Below are positions 24,201 through 35,174 of a stretch of 64,000 nt of DNA, in pieces. The notes under the pieces were generated by a model. The model made no database searches. It was not told where the DNA came from and saw only the letters and a list, made by a program, of their open reading frames with translations. The stretch's first letter is position 1. Each line of letters starts with the position of its first letter. A program made the position numbers and the translations under genes. The stretch is taken from the NCBI RefSeq assembly GCF_018143015.1, contig NC_054741.1, forward strand, positions 56,001,048-56,065,047, written 5' to 3'. The DNA comes from Lytechinus variegatus (lineage: Eukaryota > Echinodermata > Echinoidea > Temnopleuroida > Toxopneustidae).

Positions 24201-27200
24201 GTGAACTTTGAAAATTCGATAGCAGAAAATCAAGCACATGAACCCATGTTAAGTTTTGTATTTGGAATAATCAGATGCTTAAGTAACTATTGGAAAAATT
24301 TTGTGAAAATGACATGGATTTCACTTTAACTGTGGAATGTCCTTACACTCTTTCATGGGCTGTTTGTCCAAACCAAATGTCAAAAGTTCCTAGATGTCCC
24401 ATAGAAGAGCTTGTTAAATCAGTAGGTATACATGATCCAGTTGTAATGCATCTTAATTCTAAAACATGTTTCTTTTCTTTTTTATCACCAGCAGCTTGCC
24501 ATAAGAAATCTGAAAATGAATGAAGTACCTTTCCCTATGACATCCGTGTTTATACCCCTTCAAATTTGTTTTTGCAGAAGAGGGATTGTTATATCAGATA
24601 TATGCCTACACTATCCCATTCTTACAATTTTATGAGTGAAAAGATTTTGTTAAATTGCTGCGATTGTGAACCCTCTTTTATTCTCTGATTCATGCAGTAT
24701 CGCAATAGTGAAGTATCTGCAGAGCAAGTATGCATGCCCTGATCATTGGTACCCTGCAGACTTAAAGGCCAGGGCCAGGGTCGATGAGTACCTGGCGTGG
24801 CAGCACATGAACACAAGATTAAATGTTGCAAAGGTCTTTTTGAAACAGGTTAGTTACTGTAGTCCAATATTGTACAAAAAGTAGAACTTTCAGAAAGCAC
24901 AAGGACAGTAGGCATTTTCTTGCTCTCATGGCCATTGCTTTGTGTCCAAATTCCAAACGTCATTTGGTTTAATGAAATGGATCACAATGCTGAGGGTACG
25001 TGATTCCAATATTTTTCTATTGCATTTTCTCTTATCATGATGTTTATCCATGTCAGTGGAATACTTTCACTTAGCTCTTTCTTTATGTAGACTGTATATT
25101 ATCTTACCCTTAACTTCATCAATGGCCAATTGTTATTACATGTAATTGCAACTTTGTCAAATAGAAGTACTTCAGTCTATAAGATTATGGAGGCTAAGGG
25201 AAATTTTGTAATTTGATATGGACAACTATTGTGATAATAGAACATACAATATGAGAAAAATTAACCTCTTGGAATGACCCACATATAATATTCATCTCGG
25301 AATTTAGGTTCATTACAAATTACCATATATCCAATTTTATATAGATCTGCTTACTGCACTTCATTAGTATTTTAAACAGTAATAATTTCTCTCATAATCA
25401 AGACATCAAAAAGAAGTGTGATAGTATCTGATATGTCCTGTAGGTAATCTCCAACCCTGAAGTGACAAAGACTCATATTATATACTATTCATGCAATCTA
25501 TACACAGCATCACATTATATTTTCACAACATGTGTATCTGTTGCAGACATGTATAAAATACATTGTACCTCATGAATGGCCATACCTGGGGGCCGTTTTA
25601 TAAAGCTGTTCCTAAGTAAAGAGCGACTTTAAGAACAAGAACGACTGGTGATCCTTTCTTACGCGCTTAACCATCGCCAATGAATATATCATTTACCACG
25701 AAAAAAGATCACCAGTCGTTCTTAAAGTTGCTCTTAACTTACCAACAGCTTTATGAAACACCCACCTGCTTTACTCCATTTGTATACTGCATATATCAGA
25801 GGTCAAAAGAGAAGTTCCATGCTGCTCATAATGCGTACGTGCTCTTGTATTACAAAACCCATGTTTTTATGAAGGTTTCAAGAAAAACTTGATCAGTTTC
25901 TATGGTAACCCAAATCCTGAAATTGTGTGATAATTCAGAAGAAATCTTCTACCAAGGATGTTGTATAACAAGTGTTTTGTCCATCCAGTGTGGCACCGGA
26001 ACATTCTTTATCAGAAAAACATAAGGGTGGAATCAATGTTGACTCTCAATGGTTTGGCCTTCCTATAAAGCTTTGTCTGATCACATCCCAATTCCACGCC
26101 AATAATACTATGAAATGAAATTGAACAGATGAAATGCAAACTGATTATAATACTCCTTGTATTATTGTCTTCTTTAAATTCTTGACCTCTCAAGTATAAG
26201 CATCACAAAGTATCTCCATGAAAAGTTTGACTGTGCGGATCACTGGTATCCCAAGAGCCTCCAGCCCAGGTCAAGGGTCAATGAATATTTGGATTGGCAG
26301 CATTTCAATACGAGACCACGTATGACCAAAGTATTTCTCGCAGAAGTGAGTCACATTCCAAATTGTGTGCTGCATCGTGTATTTTCAAGTTTGTCAAAGT
26401 GCATAACTAGGCATTGATCATTTATATTGTGTGAATACCAATTAATTAAATGGAAAACCATGACAAAATATGCCATTCATTATCAGATCATATACATGTA
26501 AACCATGGAATTATTACTCCTTACCATGCTGCAGTTAATCATAAATTTGAAGTGTGCGTGGATGTACCAAAGATATTTTTCAAATTTCAAAACTTGGCTT
26601 ATCTCACCCGTCTGTTATCTCCCTTATCTCTGTTTTCCACTATCTATTTCTCTCTTTTCTAGTTTTGTTAAAAATAATGTATTTTCCATATTTCTCTTTC
26701 TGTTCTTCTCTCCTTTTCTCACCCCTTCTCTCTCTCTATCTCACTCTCCCTATCTGACTCTGTCCTGCACCCTCATTTTATCTCCTTCCGTGCTTGTAAT
26801 ACTTTAGATGGAAATTAATTATCCTCATATCTGTTTTTCCTAAATTATACATTTATTTAAACTAGGTAATCTTTCCTCGGATGACTGGCACCCCTCCAGA
26901 CCCTGCCGCCCTAGCCCCTGATATTCAGCGGATGGAAGAGACCCTAGACAACATAGAAACCTACTTCCTTCGGGACAAACCATTCCTGTGTGGGGATGAC
27001 ATCAGCATCGCAGACCTGTTTGGAGTAAATGAGGTACCATGATTGTTTTTTAGAATCCACTTTCTGAATTAAATCATGAAGGCAAATTCTTGGGAGTATT
27101 TTTTTTTCAATCAATGGAGGAGGTTAAGTTTTTTTGCAAAATTTCAAATTCATTTGAAAAAAAGGGCTTTTTGAAAACTAATTCGAAGAGAGTATTTGAG

Positions 27201-27830
27201 GTGATATTCTGTTAGTAATCAGTGCATAGTATTTGGTGGTTTATTTTGTATTCAGTGGACTTACTGCAACATAGATGTGGATGAAGGGGGGGGGGGCAGT
27301 GGCGGACCGTGATCCGGAGGAGACAAAGCATTGGAGGGGCACAGCATTGGAGGGGCACACCATTGTTCACTTACAATACATTGCCCCTCCCGTGCTTTGT
27401 CTCCTCGGATCATGGTCCGACGGTCCGCCACTGAAGGGGAGTAGAGATGAATGTAACAAGTGTTGAAGGTGAATTTGCCCCCCCCCCCCCGGTCAACTTG
27501 GACAAAACCGGATATAAACCTGTGGACTACTGACTTAAACAGACATCCACTAAAACATTTTCTTTCCATATCACCTACATCCTAACATTTTTAAGACATA
27601 TCTGGAACAGTAGTATCCACTTTTAAAAGATTTACCAAAAATTAAAAAGTCTTTAATGCTCAACTTATTTACAGGTTATACAAATTGAACCCTGTGGGTA
27701 CGGTACGATAGACAGGAGACCAAAACTGAAGGCTTGGATCGGAAGAGTCCGAGAGCGAGTACAACCAGAGATCTTTGACGATGTCTGCCAACTCATCTAC
27801 AAACTAGCCAAAACAAAACCAAAGCTATAA
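21259..27830 (+). CDS. GSTT1-like: theta-class glutathione S-transferase, five exons, 224 residues
   Basis: This cytosolic enzyme family conjugates glutathione to electrophiles. Exons are 21259-21370, 23266-23353, 24698-24848, 26866-27033 and 27675-27830. All have GT-AG borders and join in phase to 224 residues, the usual theta length. The N-terminal thioredoxin fold starts MSVKIFYDIMSQPARSV, with the theta-type catalytic Ser in the SQP motif. Exon 2 gives VNPMKKIPAMQDGDFKLTE, the cis-Pro region. The TES glutathione-binding motif is split by the exon 2/3 border. Exon 3 gives DHWYPADLKARARVDEYLAW, typical of theta enzymes. Exon 4 carries GDDISIADLFGVNE, the family's ISIADL helix motif. The protein ends KTKPKL. 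A second version of exon 3 at 26195-26345 could replace the first. Intron 1 holds a MITE (21514-22374), the intron between the two exon-3 copies another (25589-25763), and intron 4 a third (27297-27434). Confidence 0.92.
21514..22374. mobile_element. MITE with GGGGTGGTATTCTGAG inverted ends, intron 1 of the GST gene
   Basis: It begins GGGGTGGTATTCTGAG and ends CTCAGAATACCACCCC, a perfect 16-bp inverted terminal repeat, followed inward by runs of GATAAAATA/TATTTTATC. A second inner pair (GGTATTCTGAGAACC near 21632; TCTCAGAATACCA near 22300) suggests a nested or internally duplicated arm. No coding capacity. No clear target duplication. Confidence 0.8.
25589..25763. mobile_element. ~175-bp foldback MITE (GGCCGTTTCATAAAGC family), copy 1
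   Basis: The ends are inverted: GGCCGTTTTATAAAGCTGTT on the left and AACAGCTTTATGAAACACCC on the right, with inner arms GACTGGTGATC/GATCACCAGTC. ACCTG flanks both sides (25584-25588 and 25764-25768). It lies between the two versions of GST exon 3. A second copy is at 51658-51826. Confidence 0.8.
26195..26345 (+). CDS. GSTT1-like: alternative exon 3 of the glutathione transferase gene
   Basis: This stretch encodes SISITKYLHEKFDCADHWYP and onward to KVFLAE, ending at GTGAGT. It has the same length as exon 3 (151 nt), the same entry phase (2) and exit phase (0), and 30 of 51 identical residues. Its frame is open throughout. Using both copies in one transcript would shift exon 4 out of frame, so either one or the other must be used. 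The segment covers the TES Ser, the end of the thioredoxin fold and the first helices of the C-terminal domain, which in this family shape the second-substrate pocket and dimer contacts. Changes cluster there (for example LKARARVDEY to LQPRSRVNEY), so the two isoforms could differ in substrate range. The acceptor (CTCTCAAG) is weaker than that of the first copy. Confidence 0.85.
27297..27434. mobile_element. 138-bp foldback MITE with CAGTGGCGGAC ends, GST intron 4
   Basis: The left end reads CAGTGGCGGACCGTGATCCG and the right end is its complement ending GTCCGCCACTG. Both arms contain GGAGGAGACAAAGCA or its complement. The interior repeats ATTGGAGGGGCACA twice. CAGTGGCG is a frequent hAT-type terminus. 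Confidence 0.7.
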
Positions 27831-29244
27831 TCATAAGATCCATAGAGAGGTACAGTGTATGGCATTTAAAGGTGATTTATGTCATGTGATTTTCTATCCT
27901 TCTTCCGTGAGGTGTGTGTATTACGATGGTTTTTAACTTTGTGATCACGGTACAGCCCACCTATTTATCCAGGGGAAAATTCAAAAAAAGTGTTTTCTTG
28001 TGTATATTAAGCTAGAATTTTGAGTTTGTCAAATCATGATCTAATCATGTGCAGGATATTCTTATACTTGAAATTGTAAATTGGTCAGAATTTTAGTATG
28101 ACTATAAAAATTAATTGATTATCTTATTTTCTTCAGGGGTTACACTTCAGTCTGAATCACAAGAAAATGTTGAAATATGTCAATAGGGTTAATTGACTAG
28201 TAAAAAATGATGTGTTTATCCTCAGGGTTGGTTTTCAAAAAATGGTGCCTTTAAGAGTATAGTTAAGTCACTGAGTGCCCCAACCCTTGTGTATTAAGTA
28301 TTCAATTTAGAGACAAAACGGGGCTCTTTGAAATGTGATGGATGAGGTTTGTCTGTTGATTCTGTTTTGAGGAAAGGAGCAGGGTCAATATTCTGACATT
28401 GCTGCATCATTGTTAAATCTTATATTCATATGACATAATAATTGATAGTGGGGTGCTTTACCCAACTACTTTTGACCTTGTACAAGAATGATCTAAAAAT
28501 GTACTATGACAAATGGACAATCACACTAATGGAGATGAGATGAAGGCTAGAAGTAGTATTCAGAATACCCGACTATAGGCCTGTAACACAAAGCCTTGAT
28601 AGTGATCATCGTTGGAATTTTTTTATGATTAATTGCATTGACTACAATGTATAATAAAGCGTACAATTAATCGGTTCTGTGACTATTGCTATGACGACAA
28701 TTGCTGTGATGGAAAATATATCTTCACATTATTCTGAACCAAATACATTTGTACTCTCTTACAGTCCTAACTTTAACCCTATGGCCACTGAGATATTAAC
28801 ACCGGAGCAAATGTCGCAGGAGAAAATGTTGTCACTGATTAATTGCTAACGTTTGTGTTACGAGATCATGTTTAGTAGAATAGAATGTGGTTTCTTTATT
28901 TTAGCATCATGATTTCACAAAAACAGAATTCACAGACTTATAAAGGAAAGAAAGAGGATGATCAAAATTCTGATGCCATGATTTACATACTAGAGATTGA
29001 TTTTTCTGATATACTTTCAAGAATGAAATGAAATTAATAACTTAAAAAGAGTATATTTTTCCTTATCAGGTATAAGAACTCAGTCATAACCAGTATTACA
29101 AAGAAACAAGGTATTCAAGTACATGTCAACTCTAAGAAAACTATTGCCCTCTTGCTAATCAATTATGGATGTATCGTTATTGTATATCTAAAGTAAGTAA
29201 TATGATTGGTGAAATATACATAAATGATGTTTGATTTTTTTCTC
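27831..29244. other. GST 3' flank and unassigned intergenic DNA
   Basis: A polyadenylation signal AATAAA occurs at 28653-28658, about 820 bases after the GST stop, and could end the transcript. No other gene or recognisable repeat is seen. Confidence 0.4.
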
Positions 29245-29732
29245 GATTGCGTAGCAGAGCGAGACTATAGGCGCCATTTTCATCAACATCAAATCTTAAC
29301 TAAAGGTTAAGTTTTTGAAAAGTCATCATAACTTAGAAAGTATATGGACTTAGTTCATAAAACTTGGATACTAGGGTAATTAAGTAATTACTGAACATCC
29401 TGCCCGAGTTTCAGGTCACATGACCAAGGTCAATGAACTTTGGCCGTGTTGAGGGGTATATGTTGAATTGCCATCATAACTTTGAAAGTTTATGGATCTA
29501 GTTCATGAAATGTGGATATGAGGGTGATCAAGTATCAGTGATCATCTTGCATGAGTCTTCGGTCACAAGATCGAGTTCAAATGCCATTTAGGGTCAATGA
29601 ACACAGTATTTCATCATCACACGAATGGTGTTTTTTGTGAATGATTATTTTATAGTTGTTTCCAAAGTCAGCACTGCTGCTATATTGAATCGCGTAATGT
29701 GGGCGAGACTGCCAGAGGCGCTCCACTTGTAT
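29245..29732 (-). repeat. DR1-unit repeat element, short copy, inverted orientation
   Basis: The minus strand reads like the ends of the copies at 43175-44950 and 49497-50605: it starts CAAGTGGAGCGCCTCTGGCA, contains CAGCAGTGCTGAC, and ends with a GGCGCCTATAGTCTCGCTCTG stretch. It keeps only about two of the ~160-bp internal units. Confidence 0.75.
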
Positions 29733-30287
29733 GTTACTATGAACACTATCATCTTATATAAGATGGTAGAGTTTCTTATGAATCTTCTCATTCATCATGC
29801 GATTTCAGTAAGTGATTGCTTGGTTTGCTTTTTCCTTTTAATACTAAGTTTTTTTTTGCTAATTGACACTTTGCTGTATTTTCAAGAGATGAATTGTGTA
29901 CAATATTACATGCTCTACTAAAACTCAGGAGAGGTGCCGGAGTACTTTGATGAAGATGGCAGGAGGGCAAGGTTATTGTGGATATATATTATATTAAATA
30001 CGACAGAAAGCCTTGGAGCCCCCCCCCCCAACTAACCATTACAGTAATGGTTAGTTACAGACTCTTTATATGCAGAATAACTTCTGTTCATATTCCTGTA
30101 CAATACATGTAGTAATTATTTTATTTCAAAGTAATTTTCTTAATTTTTCGCTTTGTCAAAGTCCTGTCATGTTTTCGAATTTGGATAACAGCAATTAATT
30201 GTTTATTCCATACAGTGGAAAATATTCTGTAAACATTGTTTTATTATGCTGCATTACGAATAAAGTAAGTGTTAAGCACTATAAGCA

Positions 30288-30760
30288 AGTATTCATTCAT
30301 TCATTCATTTATTTCCATTTCTGGTAAAAAAACATTCAAATACAATCAAATATTTACAAAAAGAAAACATATGAATATCAATACCAAGAATATGGGGGAG
30401 CCAGCAGAGGCCATTGGCCTTTCAAAGGCTGGGCTCCAAAGCCATATTGAAATATACATAATATAGAGAGAGAAAGGGGGGTACATTTATGTCTGAATTG
30501 TGATGGGTAAATTATATATATATTAAGATTCCTTCATGAGATGCATTTTATACTTTCGTTTAAATGAGGCAATAGATGGGGACATTTTTATATTATCAGG
30601 TATTGCATTCCAAGTAATTACTCCAGAATATTTTACAGATTTACGTGAAGTTTGATATTTCAACAGAGGAATATACATGTTATTAGCATGTCTTGTATTA
30701 TTAGTATTATCATTATTTATTGAACATGTTATATTGGTTATGTTCTTATATTTGAAGGCC
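30288..30760 (-). mobile_element. 5'-truncated LINE (CR1/L2-like), end of ORF2 plus 3' tail
   Basis: On the minus strand, 30760-30530 encodes a typical end of a LINE reverse-transcriptase protein: NTRHANNMYIPLL, then KSVKYSGVITWNAIPDNIK and SIASFKRKYKMHLMKES followed by a stop. Many CR1/L2-type elements end with NTRH...GxxxWNxLPxxIK...FKRxLKxxL. An untranslated part and a (GAAT)n tail follow to 30288. It is a dead fragment with only the last ~75 residues. The same fragment is present at 32586-33057 through the tandem duplication. Confidence 0.78.
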
Positions 30761-31475
30761 AGTGGGTGATTTCAAGTCTAGTGTTGGAATTTGGATTGCT
30801 TCCCCTAGCTCCATAACTTATCCAGAGTTTGTAAAACTGATCCAGATCGCATTATTGACATCTCAAAAACTAATGAGTGACTTTCAGGACCATTCCTGTA
30901 AAAATTGACCTAACAACAACACCAATAGATCAACACTGAACTTGAAATCACCCAAAGATATTGCCAGGAAATGATGATTACAAGGAAAAATTAAACCACA
31001 TAAATTACTTATGGATCCTGGAGAGGATGTAAATTTTGGCAATTATGATGAGTGAAAAATGCCAATATAAAATATCTGAAATATCGCATGTTTTTGTGTA
31101 GTTAATCTCAGAGGAGAGGATGCACTGTGAGGGGGGGGGATGGTCATGACACGTTGTACACCTTGCTTATACAGATTTTGAAAATGGACTAAACTGATGT
31201 CTTATGATAATGCCTCTGACATTCCATTTTCATTAAAGGATGAAGTGTATACCTGTTTTCCTGATTTTGATACTTGTTCAACTGTGCATACATCACCCTT
31301 CTGTGAAAAATAATTCATGTCATTTTGTCTACTCTGGAATAGCAGTACCCTGCCCTAACCCCCCCCCCCATAACCAAGGTTGTTCCAGGTCATATTTCCC
31401 TTTCGAATGTGCTTCTTGAGTGAAAGTGACAGACGTAGGATGTTTCCAAACATGCACAGGATGTTAACAGTGATG

Positions 31476-31977
31476 AAAGGTGAAGTCCACCACTGCGAAA
31501 TATGTTGTAAATCGGATGAAATTTTAAAGATTAGCTTATTTTTTACAGAACAGTTATATGCACAACTCAGTGACTTGCAAATGAGAGAGTTGATGATGTC
31601 CCTCACTATTTTTTTTTCACTATTTAAATTTTTACTGATATGACAATAAGGACTAACTTGACAACCATAAAACATTTAAACAATTGTGACTCCACATGTT
31701 CAGGGAGCAATAAAACTTTGTGTTGCATGATAGTGAGGAGAAAATTAGAATAGTTTATATTTTATAATCAAATGTGAAAGAAATAGAGGGTGATGTAATT
31801 AGTCCTTATTTGCATAAAGGCCAGGATGTGCATGGAGCTATTTTTTTTAATAATGCGAAACTTGCAAATGTCATATCATTCTTATTTTACATCTGATAAT
31901 GATGAAATTTTCAGTTTTATGCTTGGATTTTGCTTTTTTTATTAAAATAAACTGTTCGTTGGGGTGGACTTTGGCCA
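31476..31977. mobile_element. MITE of the AAGGACAAGTCCACC family, copy 2
   Basis: Starts AAAGGTGAAGTCCACCACTG and ends GGGGTGGACTTTGGCC, with the family's inner phrase AAATCGGATGAAATTTTAAAG and its inverted counterpart near 31900. Duplicated at 33776-34278. Confidence 0.72.
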
Positions 31978-32585
31978 ATGAGAGAGGTATATCAGTTTCT
32001 TCCCAGCATTAGTGACAGAGGAGGTGCAATGAACCTCCTTTGGTCTTTGCATATTGTGTGTTTAGAGGGATCAAAACAGATGAAGAGAGGGAACGGAATG
32101 GAAGGAGAGAGAGGCAGAAAAATGAAGATGCAGAAAGAAAGAGAGTTCAGGGAAGAGACATGAGAAAAGGACACACTACAAACTGAGATGATATAAAGAT
32201 GGGGGGGGCTGATTCAGCCCCCCCCTCGACATTTTTCATGGTAAATCCGTCGCGCGAAATTTTTTGACCGCATCGCTCACTGACTTTACATTCAAGTCTC
32301 GCGCAAGCCTTGGAGCCCCCCCCCCCAACTAACCATTACAGTAATGGTTAGTTACAGACTCTTTATATGCAGAATAACTTCTGTTCATATTCCTGTACAA
32401 TACATGTAGTAATTATTTTATTTCAAAGTAATTTTCTTAATTTTTCGCTTTGTCAAAGTCCTGTCATGTTTTCGAATTTGGATAACAGCAATTAATTGTT
32501 TATTCCATACAGTGGAAAATATTCTGTAAACATTGTTTTATTATGCTGCATTACGAATAAAGTAAGTGTTAAGCACTATAAGCAA

Positions 32586-33057
32586 GTATTCATTCATTCA
32601 TTCATTTATTTCCATTTCTGGTAAAAAAACATTCAAATACAATCAAATATTTACAAAAAGAAAACATATGAATATCAATACCAAGAATATGGGGGAGCCA
32701 GCAGAGGCCATTGGCCTTTCAAAGGCTGGGCTCCAAAGCCATATTGAAATATACATAATATAGAGAGAGAAAGGGGGGTACATTTATGTCTGAATTGTGA
32801 TGGGTAAATTATATATATATTAAGATTCCTTCATGAGATGCATTTTATACTTTCGTTTAAATGAGGCAATAGATGGGGACATTTTTATATTATCAGGTAT
32901 TGCATTCCAAGTAATTACTCCAGAATATTTTACAGATTTACGTGAAGTTTGATATTTCAACAGAGGAATATACATGTTATTAGCATGTCTTGTATTATTA
33001 GTATTATCATTATTTATTGAACATGTTATATTGGTTATGTTCTTATATTTGAAGGCC
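32586..33057 (-). mobile_element. second copy of the truncated LINE (by tandem duplication)
   Basis: Identical to 30288-30760. It was copied as part of the 2.3 kb duplication rather than by independent insertion. Confidence 0.78.
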
Positions 33058-33775
33058 AGTGGGTGATTTCAAGTCTAGTGTTGGAATTTGGATTGCTTCC
33101 CCTAGCTCCATAACTTATCCAGAGTTTGTAAAACTGATCCAGATCGCATTATTGACATCTCAAAAACTAATGAGTGACTTTCAGGACCATTCCTGTAAAA
33201 ATTGACCTAACAACAACACCAATAGATCAACACTGAACTTGAAATCACCCAAAGATATTGCCAGGAAATGATGATTACAAGGAAAAATTAAACCACATAA
33301 ATTACTTATGGATCCTGGAGAGGATGTAAATTTTGGCAATTATGATGAGTGAAAAATGCCAATATAAAATATCTGAAATATCGCATGTTTTTGTGTAGTT
33401 AATCTCAGAGGAGAGGATGCACTGTGAGGGGGGGGGATGGTCATGACACGTTGTACACCTTGCTTATACAGATTTTGAAAATGGACTAAACTGATGTCTT
33501 ATGATAATGCCTCTGACATTCCATTTTCATTAAAGGATGAAGTGTATACCTGTTTTCCTGATTTTGATACTTGTTCAACTGTGCATACATCACCCTTCTG
33601 TGAAAAATAATTCATGTCATTTTGTCTACTCTGGAATAGCAGTACCCTGCCCTAACCCCCCCCCCCCCCATAACCAAGGTTGTTCCAGGTCATATTTCCC
33701 TTTCGAATGTGCTTCTTGAGTGAAAGTGACAGACGTAGGATGTTTCCAAACATGCACAGGATGTTAACAGTGATG

Positions 33776-34278
33776 AAAGGTGAAGTCCACCACTGCGAAA
33801 TATGTTGTAAATCGGATGAAATTTTAAAGATTAGCTTATTTTTTACAGAACAGTTATATGCACAACTCAGTGACTTGCAAATGAGAGAGTTGATGATGTC
33901 CCTCACTATTTTTTTTTCACTATTTAAATTTTTACTGATATGACAATAAGGACTAACTTGACAACCATAAAACATTTAAACAATTGTGACTCCACATGTT
34001 CAGGGAGCAATAAAACTTTGTGTTGCATGATAGTGAGGAGAAAATTAGAATAGTTTATATTTTATAATCAAATGTGAAAGAAATAGAGGGTGATGTAATT
34101 AGTCCTTATTTGCATAAAGGCCAGGATGTGCATGGAGCTATTTTTTTTTAATAATGCGAAACTTGCAAATGTCATATCATTCTTATTTTACATCTGATAA
34201 TGATGAAATTTTCAGTTTTATGCTTGGATTTTGCTTTTTTTATTAAAATAAACTGTTCGTTGGGGTGGACTTTGGCCA
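33776..34278. mobile_element. MITE of the AAGGACAAGTCCACC family, copy 2 duplicate
   Basis: Tandem-duplication twin of 31476-31977. It differs by one T in a T-run. Confidence 0.72.
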
Positions 34279-34496
34279 ATGAGAGAGGTATATCAGTTTC
34301 TTCCCAGCATTAGTGACAGAGGAGGTGCAATGAACCTCCTTTGGTCTTTGCATATTGTGTGTTTAGAGGGATCAAAACAGATGAAGAGAGGGAACGGAAT
34401 GGAAGGAGAGAGAGGCAGAAAAATGAAGATGCAGAAAGAAAGAGAGTTCAGGGAAGAGACATGAGAAAAGGACACACTACAAACTGAGATGATATA

Positions 34497-35174
34497 AAGA
34501 TGGGGGGGGCTGATTCAGCCCCCCCCCTCGACATTTTTCATGGTAAATCCGTCGCGCGAAATTTTTTGACCGCATCGCTCACTGACTTTTTACATTCAAG
34601 TCTCGCGCAACTTTTGAGACCAAATTTGCGACCCCCGGGTACGCGGTTCCCAAATTACGCAACATTTCGTAAGTGCATGCAGACCCAAAATTGCACATCA
34701 ACGTGAATTTGTGTACAAATCCAATGCAAATAGAGTTTTTAGCCAAAATTCATAAATGTATCATTATTTCTTTTTACTGATTGAAATCAATTAATTCCTT
34801 CTTATTTATGGTCAAAATAAAGTCCCCACAATTTCCATTGAAAAAACAATAAAAAACAAAGTTGAAAAACAAAGAAATATATAATAAATTTAGAAAACAA
34901 TAAAATACATTAGGAAATGAATGTGATTTTGAATTTTTTTTTAGTACATTTGATCAGATTCATATTAAGTGTCTGTATACCAAAAATTAGCATTTTAGGG
35001 GCATTATTTAGTTAAAGCGAAATTTTGATTTTACGCATAAATTAGCATAAATAATTAGCAATGAGATTTTTCGCAGAATTTAATCATGTAGTTTTGCAGA
35101 TTATGCCATGGGTAACGAGCATGCCAAGTTTCGTCTTCTTAGGCATCGAAATAGCCCAGTCTATTTAGGGTTAA
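34497..35174. mobile_element. piggyBac-like MITE, second copy, inverted relative to the first
   Basis: Reads as the reverse complement of 647-1397 with many substitutions. The right end is intact (CAGTCTATTTAGGG-TTAA). On the left the CCCTAAA end is missing and the match begins at the G-run/CTGATTCAG hairpin. The first ~110 bases are also present at 32195-32306 in the first tandem unit. Confidence 0.72.

Larger units (their letters stand above)
30010..32306 (+). repeat. 2.3 kb tandem duplication, first unit
   Basis: Runs from GCCTTGGAGCC to TCTCGCGCAA and is repeated immediately at 32307-34610. The unit includes a LINE 3' end, a MITE and part of a piggyBac-like element. The break lies inside that element, and the two joined ends share only AA. 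Confidence 0.95.
32307..34610 (+). repeat. 2.3 kb tandem duplication, second unit
   Basis: This copy is 7 bases longer than the first. All length differences I find are in homopolymers (C-run near 33656 +3, T-run near 34141 +1, C-run near 34520 +1) or a 2-base TT gain near 34589. I found no substitutions by eye. Confidence 0.95.

Noticed and set aside
26505-26807. 100-codon open frame in GST intron
   Set aside because: It is a pyrimidine-rich intron stretch giving Leu/Ser/Phe repeats, upstream of the exon 4 acceptor.
31355-33975. Repeated 87-106 codon frames seen twice
   Set aside because: They fall in the MITE of the 2.3 kb duplication. Identical pairs reflect the duplication, not conserved coding.
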